Shown piece after piece: positions 16,963 through 26,615 of a stretch of 36,994 nt of DNA. Within the stretch, counting starts at the first letter, position 1. Each line of letters starts with the position of its first letter. The DNA lies in assembly GCA_947456095.1 (NCBI GenBank), contig CANGPX010000009.1, forward strand, positions 1 to 36,994, given 5' to 3'. The notes below the pieces were generated by a model. The model did no database searches, was not told where the DNA came from, and saw nothing but the letters and a program-made list of their open reading frames with translations. The stretch is from Acidimicrobiaceae bacterium. GTDB lineage: Bacteria; Actinomycetota; Acidimicrobiia; Acidimicrobiales; RAAP-2. A program made the translations under genes and the position numbers.

Positions 16963-18127
16963 TGCTTACCTCCCTGGCAAGATTTCGATATGCCCGTGCT
17001 CCACGTGAGCTCGGGTCAAAACTGGTGATGGGTTGCCCGAACGAGGGCGCTTCAGATAAGCGAACTGTTCTCGGGATAACAGCCGAGCAAACTTCGTTCG
17101 GGAAATGATTACGAACTTCACTGGCAACGTCTGCCGCGAGCTTGGTGCGACCGTCATACATGGTGAGCACAATGGTCGTGACTTCGAGTGCCGGGTTGAG
17201 ATTGGAGGCAACGAGCTTGACATTGCGCAAGAGCTGCCCAAGGCCCTCCAAGGCGTAGTACTCGCACTGAATTGGCACGAGCACCTCGGTTGCCGCTGCG
17301 AGACCATTGATCGTGATGAGCCCGAGGCTTGGTGGACAGTCAATCATGATGAAATCAAAGTCTTCAATGATCTGGTCAACGGCACGCTTCAACTTCTGTT
17401 CACGACTAAAGGCGGGAACGAGTTCGATCTCGACTCCTGCCAAGTCAATCGTTGCTGGGGCGACAAACAGATTTTTGGTGCTGGTGGGTTCAATCACATC
17501 AGCCAAATCGGCGTCTCGCATGAGGACGTCATACATTGACAACTCAAAGTTTCGGGCATCGATACCGAGACCTGTTGTGGCGTTGCCCTGAGGATCTAAG
17601 TCAATGACGAGAACGCGGTAACCAAGTTCAGCAAGACCTGCGCCTAAATTGATCGTGGTTGTGGTCTTGCCAACACCACCTTTTTGATTGGCAACAGCGA
17701 GAACTCGGGGGAGTGGCCGTACTGGCTTTCCGCCAGCCATTTCGACCTCGGCTTCGCCTGAAGCCTCCACCTCGTCGTCTTCATCTTCGGCTTCTTCTTC
17801 ATCATCATCTTCGTCGTCGTCGTCGAGAAGATCGTCTGCAACGGGAGCCAGCAGTGGGGCTTCCTCGGCGTCATCTTCCTCGTGAGGGGCCTGTGGAGCC
17901 CCCTCGGTGATGACAGCGTCATAGACGTTCGTTCCGATCACAATGTCGCCTTCGCCCCAAGAAAACTTGTCAGAACGGTCGCGCATCTGTGGTTCAGGCT
18001 GGGCCTCAACTTCAGACCCCATCTCAGGCGCTGAGATTGGGGCTGAATCGTCGCTCATTGCCACTGTGGCCTGCGGTTCAAACTTCTCGCCGTCTTCGGC
18101 ATCTCGATCTCGTCGTTTGAAGATCAT
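16937..18127 (-). CDS. parA: Chromosome partitioning ATPase ParA with acidic N-terminal extension
   Basis: RVLAVANQKGGVGKTTTTINLGAGLAELGYRVLVIDLDPQGNATTGLG; preceded by acidic stretch DDLLDDDDEDDDEEEAEDEDDEVEASGEAEVE. ATG at 18127 (MIFKRRDRDAEDG) preferred over 18181. Confidence 0.95.
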   Translation of the reverse strand: MIFKRRDRDAEDGEKFEPQATVAMSDDSAPISAPEMGSEVEAQPEPQMRDRSDKFSWGEGDIVIGTNVYDAVITEGAPQAPHEEDDAEEAPLLAPVADDLLDDDDEDDDEEEAEDEDDEVEASGEAEVEMAGGKPVRPLPRVLAVANQKGGVGKTTTTINLGAGLAELGYRVLVIDLDPQGNATTGLGIDARNFELSMYDVLMRDADLADVIEPTSTKNLFVAPATIDLAGVEIELVPAFSREQKLKRAVDQIIEDFDFIMIDCPPSLGLITINGLAAATEVLVPIQCEYYALEGLGQLLRNVKLVASNLNPALEVTTIVLTMYDGRTKLAADVASEVRNHFPNEVCSAVIPRTVRLSEAPSFGQPITSFDPSSRGARAYRNLAREVSNGATKRTR

Positions 18128-18205
18128 TGGCCTCTCCGTTGGTTGAGTTTCTATACTGTCGCAGCCCGGGAAATCGGTCAAGCGGTAGTTTTGGCGACAC
18201 GGTGA

Positions 18206-18221
18206 TGTTTCACGTGGAACA
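18206..18221. promoter_or_regulatory. parS site TGTTTCACGTGGAACA
   Basis: Reverse complement is TGTTCCACGTGAAACA, matching consensus TGTTNCACGTGAAACA. Confidence 0.95.
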
Positions 18222-18227
18222 CCTTGT

Positions 18228-18815
18228 TTACCGAAGTGGTTCCTCGGGATGTTTCACGTGAAACACGGTAGAAGGCAGATTTGCCAGGCTAGGCCGAACG
18301 ACTTCCCACTCGTGTTCAAGCACAGCGTAGACCAATTCATCGGTCCACTCCCCCTTCACGAATTCGTTTTCTCTGAATCTTCCCTCAAGAGTGAAACCTA
18401 AGCGGGCCAAAAGGGCTGAGGATCTCTCGTTTCGAGCATCGAGCCGTCCGACCACACGATGAGCCTTGAGTTCAGTGAAACACCAATCAACCATGACAGC
18501 AACCGCTGAGGAGGCAAGACCATTACCACGAAAGGCAGGATCGAAGAAGTATCCGACTTCTGCTTCACGGTGAAGGGTCGAGTTCAGGACAAATCCGACT
18601 TCTCCAATGAGTTGGTCGTTGAAGTCGACAGCGAAATTACGCCACTGACCTGGCTCTGCTGGTCCAACTTCCAATCGACGAATCAAGTGGACTTCTGCCT
18701 CAGCCGCTGAGAGAGGATCCTCATAGAGGTAGCGAACTACCTCTGGATTCGCCATGATCAGTGCATGGCGTTCAAGGTCTTCTCCGACGAGTGGACGAAT
18801 CACCAGCGATTGCAC
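18228..18815 (-). CDS. GNAT-family N-acetyltransferase (RimJ/RimL-like)
   Basis: YFFDPAFRGNGLASSAVAVMVDWCFTELKAHRVVGRLDARNERSSALLARLGFTLEGRFRENEFVKGEWTDELVYAVL. Confidence 0.92.
   Translation of the reverse strand: MQSLVIRPLVGEDLERHALIMANPEVVRYLYEDPLSAAEAEVHLIRRLEVGPAEPGQWRNFAVDFNDQLIGEVGFVLNSTLHREAEVGYFFDPAFRGNGLASSAVAVMVDWCFTELKAHRVVGRLDARNERSSALLARLGFTLEGRFRENEFVKGEWTDELVYAVLEHEWEVVRPSLANLPSTVFHVKHPEEPLR
18250..18265. promoter_or_regulatory. parS site TGTTTCACGTGAAACA inside the 3' end of the GNAT gene
   Basis: Exact 16-bp palindrome; translated within the GNAT as VFHVKH. Confidence 0.97.
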
Positions 18816-18836
18816 TCCTCTATTGAACCACGATCA

Positions 18837-18852
18837 TGTTTCACGTGAAACA
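18837..18852. promoter_or_regulatory. parS site TGTTTCACGTGAAACA
   Basis: Exact 16-bp palindrome, just upstream of the GNAT start. Confidence 0.97.
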
Positions 18853-19022
18853 TCACTGAATCTCGATCACGAATTCTCCCCGACGATGAGTCCCTTGCCC
18901 CTCAGGCCATCTCGCCCACCCAAAAGATGGAATCACCAATCAGTCCTCAAGGGAAAACAAGTGGAATCGGGCTTTCTCAAGAACCGTCGGTCAGCTGCAA
19001 CGCTCCACCAAGACGAAGGGGG

Positions 19023-19038
19023 TGTTTCACGTGAAACA
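19023..19038. promoter_or_regulatory. parS site TGTTTCACGTGAAACA
   Basis: Exact 16-bp palindrome in the GNAT-rsmG intergenic region. Confidence 0.97.
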
Positions 19039-19195
19039 CGTCAAGACGTTCGACGACTTCCCAGCTGAGCTATCAGTTCCCCCGTTTGGTTGTTTTCCAA
19101 GTGAATCAAGGGAATGCTCTTCCCTAACCATCCAAACTGCGGAGTTCAGTTCGAACTCTTGCATCGGGGTAGGCAGCGCCAATACAGGGGAGCGA

Positions 19196-19211
19196 TGTTT
19201 CACGTGAAACA
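19196..19211. promoter_or_regulatory. parS site TGTTTCACGTGAAACA
   Basis: Exact 16-bp palindrome in the GNAT-rsmG intergenic region. Confidence 0.97.
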
Positions 19212-19286
19212 TCGTCGTGTCACCCACCAGTCACCAAAAGTCGTCAGGACTGACGGGAACAATTGTGGGAGAAGTGGACTACTCGC

Positions 19287-19946
19287 CTACCGGTCGAGAA
19301 TCGGGAAGAGTGGGCGCTTTCCTGGCACACCAACTCTGCGAGGGTAACGGTCTTCGGTTGCCTCAACCTTCTGAATGGCAACGAAGTGGCGATCAGATTT
19401 CACTGGTGTTGATCCGGAGAATCCCAGGATGGCCAAACCTTGCTCGGGCCAACGCTGTTCTGTTGCCTCGATTGATGGGGGCTCAGAGACAATCATCCAC
19501 CCACCGATTTTCAACAGTGGCGCCGCACATTCAGCCAGAACGGGCGGGGGACCGAAGGACCGGGCAACCACGAGATCAAAACTTGAACGCAAGTCTTCCG
19601 CATGTCCGAGTTCTTCAGCTCTGCCTCGGCGCACTGAGACTCGATTCTCGAGTCCCATGTCCTCAACCGAGGTGCTCAAAAAGACACAGCGGCGCTCTGC
19701 TGCATCAATGAGGACCAGATTGGCTTCTGGCCATGCTTCCGCCAGGACCAAACCGGGGAGACCACCGCCTGAACCAAGGTCCGCTACTCGACCAGTCGTG
19801 ATCGCACCAACTTGGCCAGCAACATCGCTATAGCCAAGGGCGTGACTGATATGTGCTTCAACAGATCCCGGGCCGAGTAGCCCAAAGTCAAAGGCCTGCT
19901 GCAGTGCAGCTCGGCCGAAGACAGAGAAGTTCTCGCTGGTGAACAC
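19287..19946 (-). CDS. rsmG: 16S rRNA (guanine527-N7)-methyltransferase RsmG (GidB)
   Basis: VADLGSGGGLPGLVLAEAWPEANLVLIDAAERRCVFL; location between the par and jag/yidC blocks. Confidence 0.95.
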   Translation of the reverse strand: MFTSENFSVFGRAALQQAFDFGLLGPGSVEAHISHALGYSDVAGQVGAITTGRVADLGSGGGLPGLVLAEAWPEANLVLIDAAERRCVFLSTSVEDMGLENRVSVRRGRAEELGHAEDLRSSFDLVVARSFGPPPVLAECAAPLLKIGGWMIVSEPPSIEATEQRWPEQGLAILGFSGSTPVKSDRHFVAIQKVEATEDRYPRRVGVPGKRPLFPILDR

Positions 19947-19966
19947 CGAGTTCCGAGCAGGTTGAT

Positions 19967-20824
19967 TCAGTCGGAGGGAACGAGAACGACGTAGCGACGG
20001 GCGTCTTCACCCTCGGAACGAGTCTCCACACCTTCGATTTCGTTCACCGCATCGTGAATGACCTTGCGGTCAGCTGGTGACATTGGCTCAAGCGCTCGCT
20101 CTTCGCCTGAAGTCTTCACTTCATCAGCAATACCAGCAATCCAGCGGCGAAGTGCGACAACCCGACGCTCGCGGTACTGGGCTACATCAACGAGAATCCG
20201 GTCGGTGCGGGCGGTGAACTTCGCCTGAACCACGGTGCGGGTGATGTCTTGAAGTGCGGCCAACGTGGTGCCCCGAGGACCAACGAGGAGTCCAAGTTCT
20301 TCACCAGTGACGGCAAGCTCCAGCGTTTCGTCGTCAAGTTTACGGATTTCGACGCTGGCTTCATAGCCATAGGCATCGAGGAGTCCCTTCAAGAACTCTT
20401 GACCGACCTTTGCTTGCTCTTCCAGGGTGATGCCATCTGCCATCTCTCGCTCCTCTTGCTTTGGACGGCGCTCACCACTTTGCTGGCTGCGACCGCTGTT
20501 GTTTCCTCGACCCTGCTTCCCGGCGTTGGCACGAGGCTTTTCGCCTTTCACCTCGGGCTTTTCCTTCTTTTGCTGCTGTGGTCGCTGTTCGCCACCAGAG
20601 CGCTCAGACGTGCGCTCCCGGCGATTGCGATTGCGCTTTGGCCGTGGACCAGCTGGACGAACACGGGCTTTTACTCGTGCCTCACCCCGCATTCGACCAA
20701 AAAGTCCCTTCGTTGGCTCTGAGACGACGATGACTTCAGCATCGTCTGCGTCAACGCCAAGTTGACGAAGGGCTGATTCGGTGGCCTGCTCGATATTTGC
20801 TGCTGTGACTTCTACCCATTCCAT
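19967..20824 (-). CDS. khpB: Jag/KhpB RNA-binding protein (Jag-N, KH, R3H)
   Basis: [64 protein letters not shown]3H RERRVVALRRWIAGIADEV...MSPADRKVIHDAVNEIEGVETRSEGED; long charged low-complexity linker. Confidence 0.94.
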   Translation of the reverse strand: MEWVEVTAANIEQATESALRQLGVDADDAEVIVVSEPTKGLFGRMRGEARVKARVRPAGPRPKRNRNRRERTSERSGGEQRPQQQKKEKPEVKGEKPRANAGKQGRGNNSGRSQQSGERRPKQEEREMADGITLEEQAKVGQEFLKGLLDAYGYEASVEIRKLDDETLELAVTGEELGLLVGPRGTTLAALQDITRTVVQAKFTARTDRILVDVAQYRERRVVALRRWIAGIADEVKTSGEERALEPMSPADRKVIHDAVNEIEGVETRSEGEDARRYVVLVPSD

Positions 20825-21807
20825 TAGCGATCTCTCCGCTTCCGCTTGTCTTTCGATCGAGGGTGGGCTTTTGCCGCGCCCTCGTTGTCAGAGTCGTCAG
20901 CAGGTGCTGACTTGCTCTGCTTCTTGGCCGTACCGGGGTCCTTCGCAGTGGCAGGAATGACCCGCTCAGCTGCTTTGTGTTGTGGTCGCTTCACCACACC
21001 GGTTCGGAACATCAGGTCCTGGGTCAGCACACGAACTATGTTAGAAACGACAAAATAGACGGTGAGTGCTGCAGGAACAATGAAGTAAATGTAAGCGAAC
21101 AAGAGTGGCATGATTCGCTGGATGGTCTGCATCTGCTGCGGACCCTGATTTCCAGCCTGAAGATTCTTCTTAATCTGCCACATCAGAACGTACTGAAGCC
21201 CAACAGCAGCGCCAATCAGGGCGAAGAGGGGGATGCGTTGAACAAGCGTTAAGCCCGGGGAGAATGGGTGGTTTGCAAGGTCAACTCCGAACGAGACCAT
21301 ATGTCCATTAGAAGCAATTAAATCGTGATACATCTGTGAAGAATGTGGAATATATTGTGGTGATGCTTTCTCCGCGGCGCCGTTGACACCGGGAGTCATG
21401 TGCGTGAGGCCTCGGATGACGAAGTAGAGCACTGACATAAACGGGGCTTGAGCCAAGACTGGCAAGCAACCAGACAGTGGGTTCACACCATGCTCTTTGT
21501 AGAGCCCCATCATTTCTTCGTTCATCGCCACCTTGTCGGTGGAACCCTTGTACTTCAGCTGCAGCTTCTTCATCTCGGGCTGGATGCGCTGCATGGCAAT
21601 TTGAGACTTGGTCGACTTCACCGTGAGTGGCGTGAGGATGGCCATAATCACAAGAGTCAGTGCTGAAATTGCCAGGGCATAATTGGGGATAACGCCGTAG
21701 ATCGTTGACAAAATCGTGGCGAACAGCACCAGTAGGGGGTGGAAGATCACCGAAACGCTGTGGCCAATTGATTGGAAGATTCCCGCAGAGATGAGTGCGT
21801 GGGTCAT
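20824..21807 (-). CDS. yidC: Membrane protein insertase YidC
   Basis: [73 protein letters not shown]. Confidence 0.97.
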   Translation of the reverse strand: MTHALISAGIFQSIGHSVSVIFHPLLVLFATILSTIYGVIPNYALAISALTLVIMAILTPLTVKSTKSQIAMQRIQPEMKKLQLKYKGSTDKVAMNEEMMGLYKEHGVNPLSGCLPVLAQAPFMSVLYFVIRGLTHMTPGVNGAAEKASPQYIPHSSQMYHDLIASNGHMVSFGVDLANHPFSPGLTLVQRIPLFALIGAAVGLQYVLMWQIKKNLQAGNQGPQQMQTIQRIMPLLFAYIYFIVPAALTVYFVVSNIVRVLTQDLMFRTGVVKRPQHKAAERVIPATAKDPGTAKKQSKSAPADDSDNEGAAKAHPRSKDKRKRRDR

Positions 21808-22058
21808 GAGTGGTTCGAACTCCTCAAAGTCGGGGCGGGGACTGGGTCATATCCGTGGGCGGCAAAGGGTTGACAGCGAACAATGCGCCGAATTCCAAGC
21901 CAGCTTCCCCTCGCTGCTCCATGGACGGAGATGGCTTGCGCTGCATAGGTGGAGCATGAGGGATGAAAACGACAGGGAGAGGGTCGACCGGCCCGGGCAG
22001 CCTGATACACCTCAATGGCCTTGAGGGCAATTTTTGCCTGAAATGTTGGGGTTTTCAC
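21804..22058 (-). CDS. yidD: Membrane protein insertion efficiency factor YidD
   Basis: [68 protein letters not shown] start at 22058 inferred. Confidence 0.95.
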   Translation of the reverse strand: MKTPTFQAKIALKAIEVYQAARAGRPSPCRFHPSCSTYAAQAISVHGAARGSWLGIRRIVRCQPFAAHGYDPVPAPTLRSSNHS

Positions 22059-22060
22059 GG

Positions 22061-22414
22061 TCAAGATCCCTTTATTCCCGCAGTAATGACCGTTTGAGCC
22101 ACCAGGAGGCGAAGCTCTTGGAAGCTCAGGTCTTGGGCTGCAGGTTCCGTTCGGACGAGGTAAGCACCAGGAGTCAGATCGCTCACAACTTCGCTCACAA
22201 TTGCACGAAGGCGTCGGCGGAGCAGGTTGCGATTCACGGCATTTCCACATCGCTTATCAATGGCATAAGCGACGCAAGGGCGCGTCAAAGTGTTCCCGTG
22301 GCCTGCTCGGATGAAACTCACCCGGATTGGACCTCGGGAGGCCCTCCCATTTGGTCGTCGCAACGCGTCGAAGAGCGAACGGTGTTGCACGCTCCCGACC
22401 GACTGGCCGGACAA
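22061..22414 (-). CDS. rnpA: Ribonuclease P protein component
   Basis: [29 protein letters not shown] is the RnpA RNR motif region; between yidD and rpmH. Confidence 0.93.
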   Translation of the reverse strand: MSGQSVGSVQHRSLFDALRRPNGRASRGPIRVSFIRAGHGNTLTRPCVAYAIDKRCGNAVNRNLLRRRLRAIVSEVVSDLTPGAYLVRTEPAAQDLSFQELRLLVAQTVITAGIKGS

Positions 22415-22419
22415 GGGGA

Positions 22420-22554
22420 CTAGGCGCTAATGCGGTGACGGCCCTTGAGGCGACGAGCCTTCAAGACGGCACGGCCTGCACGGGTGGACATCCGTGCCTT
22501 GAATCCATGCTTTTTTGCCCGACGGCGAGTATTTGGTTGGAAGGTGCGCTTCAC
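22420..22554 (-). CDS. rpmH: 50S ribosomal protein L34
   Basis: (V)[46 protein letters not shown] start at 22554. Confidence 0.98.
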   Translation of the reverse strand: MKRTFQPNTRRRAKKHGFKARMSTRAGRAVLKARRLKGRHRISA

Positions 22555-22681
22555 GTGTTCGGCCTTTCGCTGCGAAGGTGGGTCTGGAAGAGTTTCCCAC
22601 CGGTGCGGAGTGCCACGTCGAACGGAAGCGTCCGAGGCAGCCAACCTATGTTAGGTCAGATCGCGACCCCTTCTGGCAGCC

Positions 22682-22796
22682 TGTGGAAATCGCGTGTAGG
22701 TTGCCCTTCCCACCCTTGCAACGCCTCACTCTCCACACCTGTGGATAACGTTGTGGATGACGTGGGCGTAGTCGTGTTGGAGGGACTTGTGGAAAA
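22682..22796. promoter_or_regulatory. DnaA-box cluster upstream of dnaA
   Basis: TGTGGATAA at 22740-22748 (perfect TTATCCACA on minus), TGTGGATGA 22752-22760, near matches TGTGGAAAT 22682-22690 and TGTGGAAAA 22788-22796. Confidence 0.75.
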
Positions 22797-24162
22797 CGTC
22801 GATCAACTTTGGGGGAGCTGCACCGAAGCCTTACGCGGTCAGGTGTCTGAGATGGTCTGGACCATGTACTTGTCCAAGATTGCGCCTGTGGATTTACACG
22901 GAGACACCTTGCGGCTCGCCGTTCCCGACGAAGTGGTCCGGGATCAAATTGTTACTCGGTATCTCCCCATCATCACTGAATCACTCGCGATGGAAATTGA
23001 CGATTCCCTTGAGGTTGAGCTCATTGTCGACGCCGCCCTGTGTGCCCCAGCAACCGTTGAAGAAGTCGTTGCCGTGCCAGTCCAGCGAAAGCCTCCTGCG
23101 CCACGACCAACGTCGGGGACCCTCGGGTCAAGCGTTGGAGTTGACCCTCGCTTTACGTTCGACACCTTCGTCTCAGCATCGTCAAACCGTCTCGCTTGTG
23201 CGGCAGCAAAGGCTGCTGCAGAGATTCCTGGCAATGTCTACAACCCGCTCTACATCTATGGAGCCTCGGGTCTTGGCAAGACTCACCTTCTTCATGCCAT
23301 TGGGAACTACGTCTTGGAGAATTACCGGGGTCATCGAGTGCTCTACGTCACGACAGAGACCTTCCTCAATGACTATGTCGATGCCATCCGTCTTGGAAGA
23401 TCAGCTGCATCGTTCAAGCGTCACTACCGAGAATGTGATGTGTTGCTCATTGACGATGTCCAATTCATGCAGAACAAAGAAGGACTCCAAGAAGAGCTCT
23501 TCCACACCTACAACGATTTAAAGCAAGCGGGAAAGCAGATCGTTCTCACCTCCGACCGAGCTCCAAAGTCCATTCAGGACTTAGAAGATCGACTTCGCAG
23601 TCGCCTGTTATCTGGACTGCTGGTCGAAATTGACCCGCCTGACTTAGAAACGCGTCTGGCAATTCTTCGTACCAAGGCTGAGCGTGAACCTGTACACGTG
23701 CCAAATGAAGTGCTTGAATTCATCGCCAAACACGTTCGAGACAACATTCGTGAGCTCGAAGGAGCACTCACCCGAGTTGTCGCTCGAGGAAAACTCAATC
23801 AAGAACCCATCACCTTGGAGTCAGCACAAGCAACGCTGGCTGACATTGTCCAAGGTGGCTCACCGAGAATGATTACCCCGGAGATGATCCTTGATGCGGT
23901 TGCTGAAACCTATGGCTTCACTGTTGAAGACATTGTTGGGCCAAAGCGCGTCCGCCCCCTCGTCACCGCTCGCCATGTAGCGATGTATCTCGTTCGCACA
24001 CTGACAGAGTTCTCCTACCCAGCCATTGGTCGAGTCTTTGGTGGAAGAGACCACACCACGTGCATCAACGCTTGTAGCAAGATTGAGGGTCAAATGGGTG
24101 AGCGTCAAACCATCTACGACCAGGTGACCATCCTTGAGGCAAGCCTGCGAAACAATGCGTAA
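22789..24162 (+). CDS. dnaA: Chromosomal replication initiator DnaA
   Basis: YNPLYIYGASGLGKTHLLHAIGNYV, LLIDDVQFMQNKEGLQEELFHTYN, domain IV GRDHTTCINACSKIE. GTG 22789 is preceded by GGAGGG; the listed ORF start at 22327 overlaps rpmH and is unlikely. Confidence 0.97.
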   Translation: MENVDQLWGSCTEALRGQVSEMVWTMYLSKIAPVDLHGDTLRLAVPDEVVRDQIVTRYLPIITESLAMEIDDSLEVELIVDAALCAPATVEEVVAVPVQRKPPAPRPTSGTLGSSVGVDPRFTFDTFVSASSNRLACAAAKAAAEIPGNVYNPLYIYGASGLGKTHLLHAIGNYVLENYRGHRVLYVTTETFLNDYVDAIRLGRSAASFKRHYRECDVLLIDDVQFMQNKEGLQEELFHTYNDLKQAGKQIVLTSDRAPKSIQDLEDRLRSRLLSGLLVEIDPPDLETRLAILRTKAEREPVHVPNEVLEFIAKHVRDNIRELEGALTRVVARGKLNQEPITLESAQATLADIVQGGSPRMITPEMILDAVAETYGFTVEDIVGPKRVRPLVTARHVAMYLVRTLTEFSYPAIGRVFGGRDHTTCINACSKIEGQMGERQTIYDQVTILEASLRNNA

Positions 24163-24419
24163 CCTGTGGGAAGCACCGGGGAAGAGTTGTGGGCGGGTTG
24201 TGTCCAAGTTGGGGAACAACCGACTGTTGTCCACAAGACTTTGGTCACTAGTGAGCAGTTGGAAATTGTCGTCCACAGTTGCCCTTGTGGCAGTGGATTA
24301 CGGAAATCGACCGTGAACTGGGAAAACGTCGTCTTAGTCACAATCCACAGGACCTATTACCACTATCTATAACTACGATCTCCCTGTTGAGGCGGATCGG
24401 TGAATGAAAGAGAGCCCAA
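24163..24419. other. Predicted origin of replication (oriC), dnaA-dnaN intergenic region
   Basis: Located between dnaA and dnaN; contains TTGTCCACA (24227-24235), TCGTCCACA (24269-24277), CAATCCACA (24341-24349) and an AT-rich stretch near 24350-24378. Confidence 0.85.
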
Positions 24420-25520
24420 GTGAAATTCAGATCTGAGCGTGACTCACTCGCTGAAGCACTCAGCACTGCAGGCCGCGCTGTAGCGAGTCGTGGAGCCTCT
24501 GCGGTTCTTTCTGGCTTGCTCCTTCAGTGTGAGGGAAACCAGCTCACCGTCACAGGTACTGATCTCGATCTTGCCATCCGTGTGCAGTTCGAAGTCATTG
24601 GCATCACTGACGGCAGTGCTGTTGTGCCAGCCAAACTCGCCGCTGACATTGTCCGTTCGCTCGAGCCAGGTGCACTCACCATTGAAGCAACTGATGACCG
24701 AGTCGACATTGCTGCTGCTCGGTCGCATTTTGGAATTCGCGCCTACCCAGCAGCTGAATTTCCAAATGTCGCTGCCGCGAGCGCTCCAATGTCAGCTATT
24801 GACGCAAGCGCTCTTGCTGAAGGACTGCGCCAGGTCGTTCGCGCCTCATCAAATGACGACGCCCGGCCACTACTGACCGGTGTGTTGTTCACGACGACCG
24901 ACAACGTGCTGCGCATGGTTGCGACGGACTCGTATCGATTGGCGCTTCGCGACCTTGCCGTCAACACCGGTGTGGTTTCTGATGAAGACATCCTTGTTCC
25001 TGCCCGCTCACTCACTGAACTCCAGCGACTGACCAATGCAGCCCAAGATGGCGCAACGGTTGGTATTGCCGCATCGAAAAACGAGATTTCGTTTTCAACT
25101 GGCAATGTGACCATCTCCACTCGACTGCTCGAAGGTACCTACCCCGACTATCGCCAGCTCATCCCCGAGAGTTACCCCAATCAACTGTTGCTTGGGAAAG
25201 AGACGTTGATGGGAGCACTTCGCCGTGTTCGCCTCCTTGTTCGCGACAACACCACCCCGGTTCGACTTTCGATGCGCGCAGGTGGCGTGGACATCACTGT
25301 TCAGTCAGCTGATGGTGATGCCAGCGAAACCGTCGATGGTGATTTCACTGGTGATGACTTCACCATTGCGTTCAACCCGACCTACCTCATTGACGGCATT
25401 GATGCGATTTTGTCCGATGAAGTACTCATTGAAAGTACTGACGCGAGTCGCCCAGCCACCGTGCGCAGCGCTGAACAGACCGATTTTCGGTATTTGTTGA
25501 TGCCCGTTCGAGTGCCCTAA
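24420..25520 (+). CDS. dnaN: DNA polymerase III subunit beta (sliding clamp)
   Basis: MKFRSERDSLAEALSTAGRAVASR...YLLMPVRVP C-terminus; GTG start. Confidence 0.98.
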   Translation: MKFRSERDSLAEALSTAGRAVASRGASAVLSGLLLQCEGNQLTVTGTDLDLAIRVQFEVIGITDGSAVVPAKLAADIVRSLEPGALTIEATDDRVDIAAARSHFGIRAYPAAEFPNVAAASAPMSAIDASALAEGLRQVVRASSNDDARPLLTGVLFTTTDNVLRMVATDSYRLALRDLAVNTGVVSDEDILVPARSLTELQRLTNAAQDGATVGIAASKNEISFSTGNVTISTRLLEGTYPDYRQLIPESYPNQLLLGKETLMGALRRVRLLVRDNTTPVRLSMRAGGVDITVQSADGDASETVDGDFTGDDFTIAFNPTYLIDGIDAILSDEVLIESTDASRPATVRSAEQTDFRYLLMPVRVP

Positions 25521-25526
25521 GCCAAC

Positions 25527-26615
25527 GTGGGGCTCACCCGCCTCGATCTGCAGAACTTTCGGATCTTCCGCGAGGCTCGCTTTGAACCGGACCTCGAGGG
25601 CACAACGGTGCTGCTTGGTCCAAATGGAACCGGAAAAACAACGGTCTTAGAAGCGGTTGCTTACCTCGCAAGTGCGAGAAGCTTTCGCGGAGCGACCAAA
25701 GAAACGCTCGTTCGCCAGCACGAAGCAACGGCGTATCTGCATGGGACGTCGAGTCATCATGGTCGCGACTCAACGATTGATGCCGCGATTCACCGCGTCG
25801 GTCCCGGCAAAATGCTCATCAATAAGCAAACCGTCCAGACAAAAAGCGATCTGGCCCAAGTCCTCACCGTCACCACCTTCACCCCTGATGACATTCTCGT
25901 TGTCCGCGGTGGCCCAGCTGGTCGCAGAGACCTGTTAGATGACGCGCTCGCAGTGCTCTCGCCCGCAGCTGGCCAACTCATTGAGACGGTCGAGCGAGTT
26001 TTGCGCCAGCGCGGGGCGTTGCTCAAGCAAGCAAAAGGCAAACTCACCAGTGAAATTGAGTCCAGCCTTGAGGTTTGGGACGAAAGACTTGCTACAGCAG
26101 GAACCGAACTCATTCGTCTTCGCCAAGAACTCGTTGACAGCCTCCAGCCTCAAGTTGCCGCAGCGTATGTCGCGCTGGCGACCGAAAACCGGCAAAGTGA
26201 ATCGACTTCACTCAGCTACTCAACCTCATTTCTTGGCGATCTTCGAGAAGCGTTACTGCGCGCTCGACAAGATGACGTTCGTCGCGCGCAAACAACCGTT
26301 GGTCCTCACCGCGATGATCTCGTCATGCAGGTGAACGGTCGCGACGCCAGAACCCAAGCCTCCCAAGGCGAACAGCGATGTTTGGCCTTGAGTGTGCGCT
26401 TGGCCCTGCATCATTTCGTCACCGAGCACCATGGGCGCCCGCCAACGTTGCTGCTCGACGACGTGTTTAGTGAACTTGACCCAGATCGAGCACGTCGCCT
26501 CGTCGCAGCGCTGCCAAAAGGGCAGACCCTGATCTCTTCTGCAGTGCCGCTGCCTGATGACGTCAAGGCGGCAACGGTCATTGATGTGGCGACACTTGGA
26601 GCAACGAGTGACTAA
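25527..26615 (+). CDS. recF: DNA replication/repair protein RecF
   Basis: LTRLDLQNFRIFREARFEPDLEGTTVLLGPNGTGKTTVLEAVAYLASARSFR; LLLDDVFSELDPDRARRLVAAL. Confidence 0.97.
   Translation: MGLTRLDLQNFRIFREARFEPDLEGTTVLLGPNGTGKTTVLEAVAYLASARSFRGATKETLVRQHEATAYLHGTSSHHGRDSTIDAAIHRVGPGKMLINKQTVQTKSDLAQVLTVTTFTPDDILVVRGGPAGRRDLLDDALAVLSPAAGQLIETVERVLRQRGALLKQAKGKLTSEIESSLEVWDERLATAGTELIRLRQELVDSLQPQVAAAYVALATENRQSESTSLSYSTSFLGDLREALLRARQDDVRRAQTTVGPHRDDLVMQVNGRDARTQASQGEQRCLALSVRLALHHFVTEHHGRPPTLLLDDVFSELDPDRARRLVAALPKGQTLISSAVPLPDDVKAATVIDVATLGATSD

Noticed and set aside
17775-17840. Possible simple-sequence repeat or CRISPR-like run
   Set aside because: It is GAA/GAT/GAC codon repetition encoding the acidic ParA segment, without regular repeat-spacer structure.
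19022-19347. Small ORFs containing FHVKH across the parS sites
   Set aside because: Short, overlapping on both strands, and the shared peptide comes from the palindromic parS sequence itself.
22787-23521. 244-aa plus-strand ORF overlapping dnaA
   Set aside because: Out-of-frame overlap of the well-supported dnaA coding sequence; no recognisable protein features.
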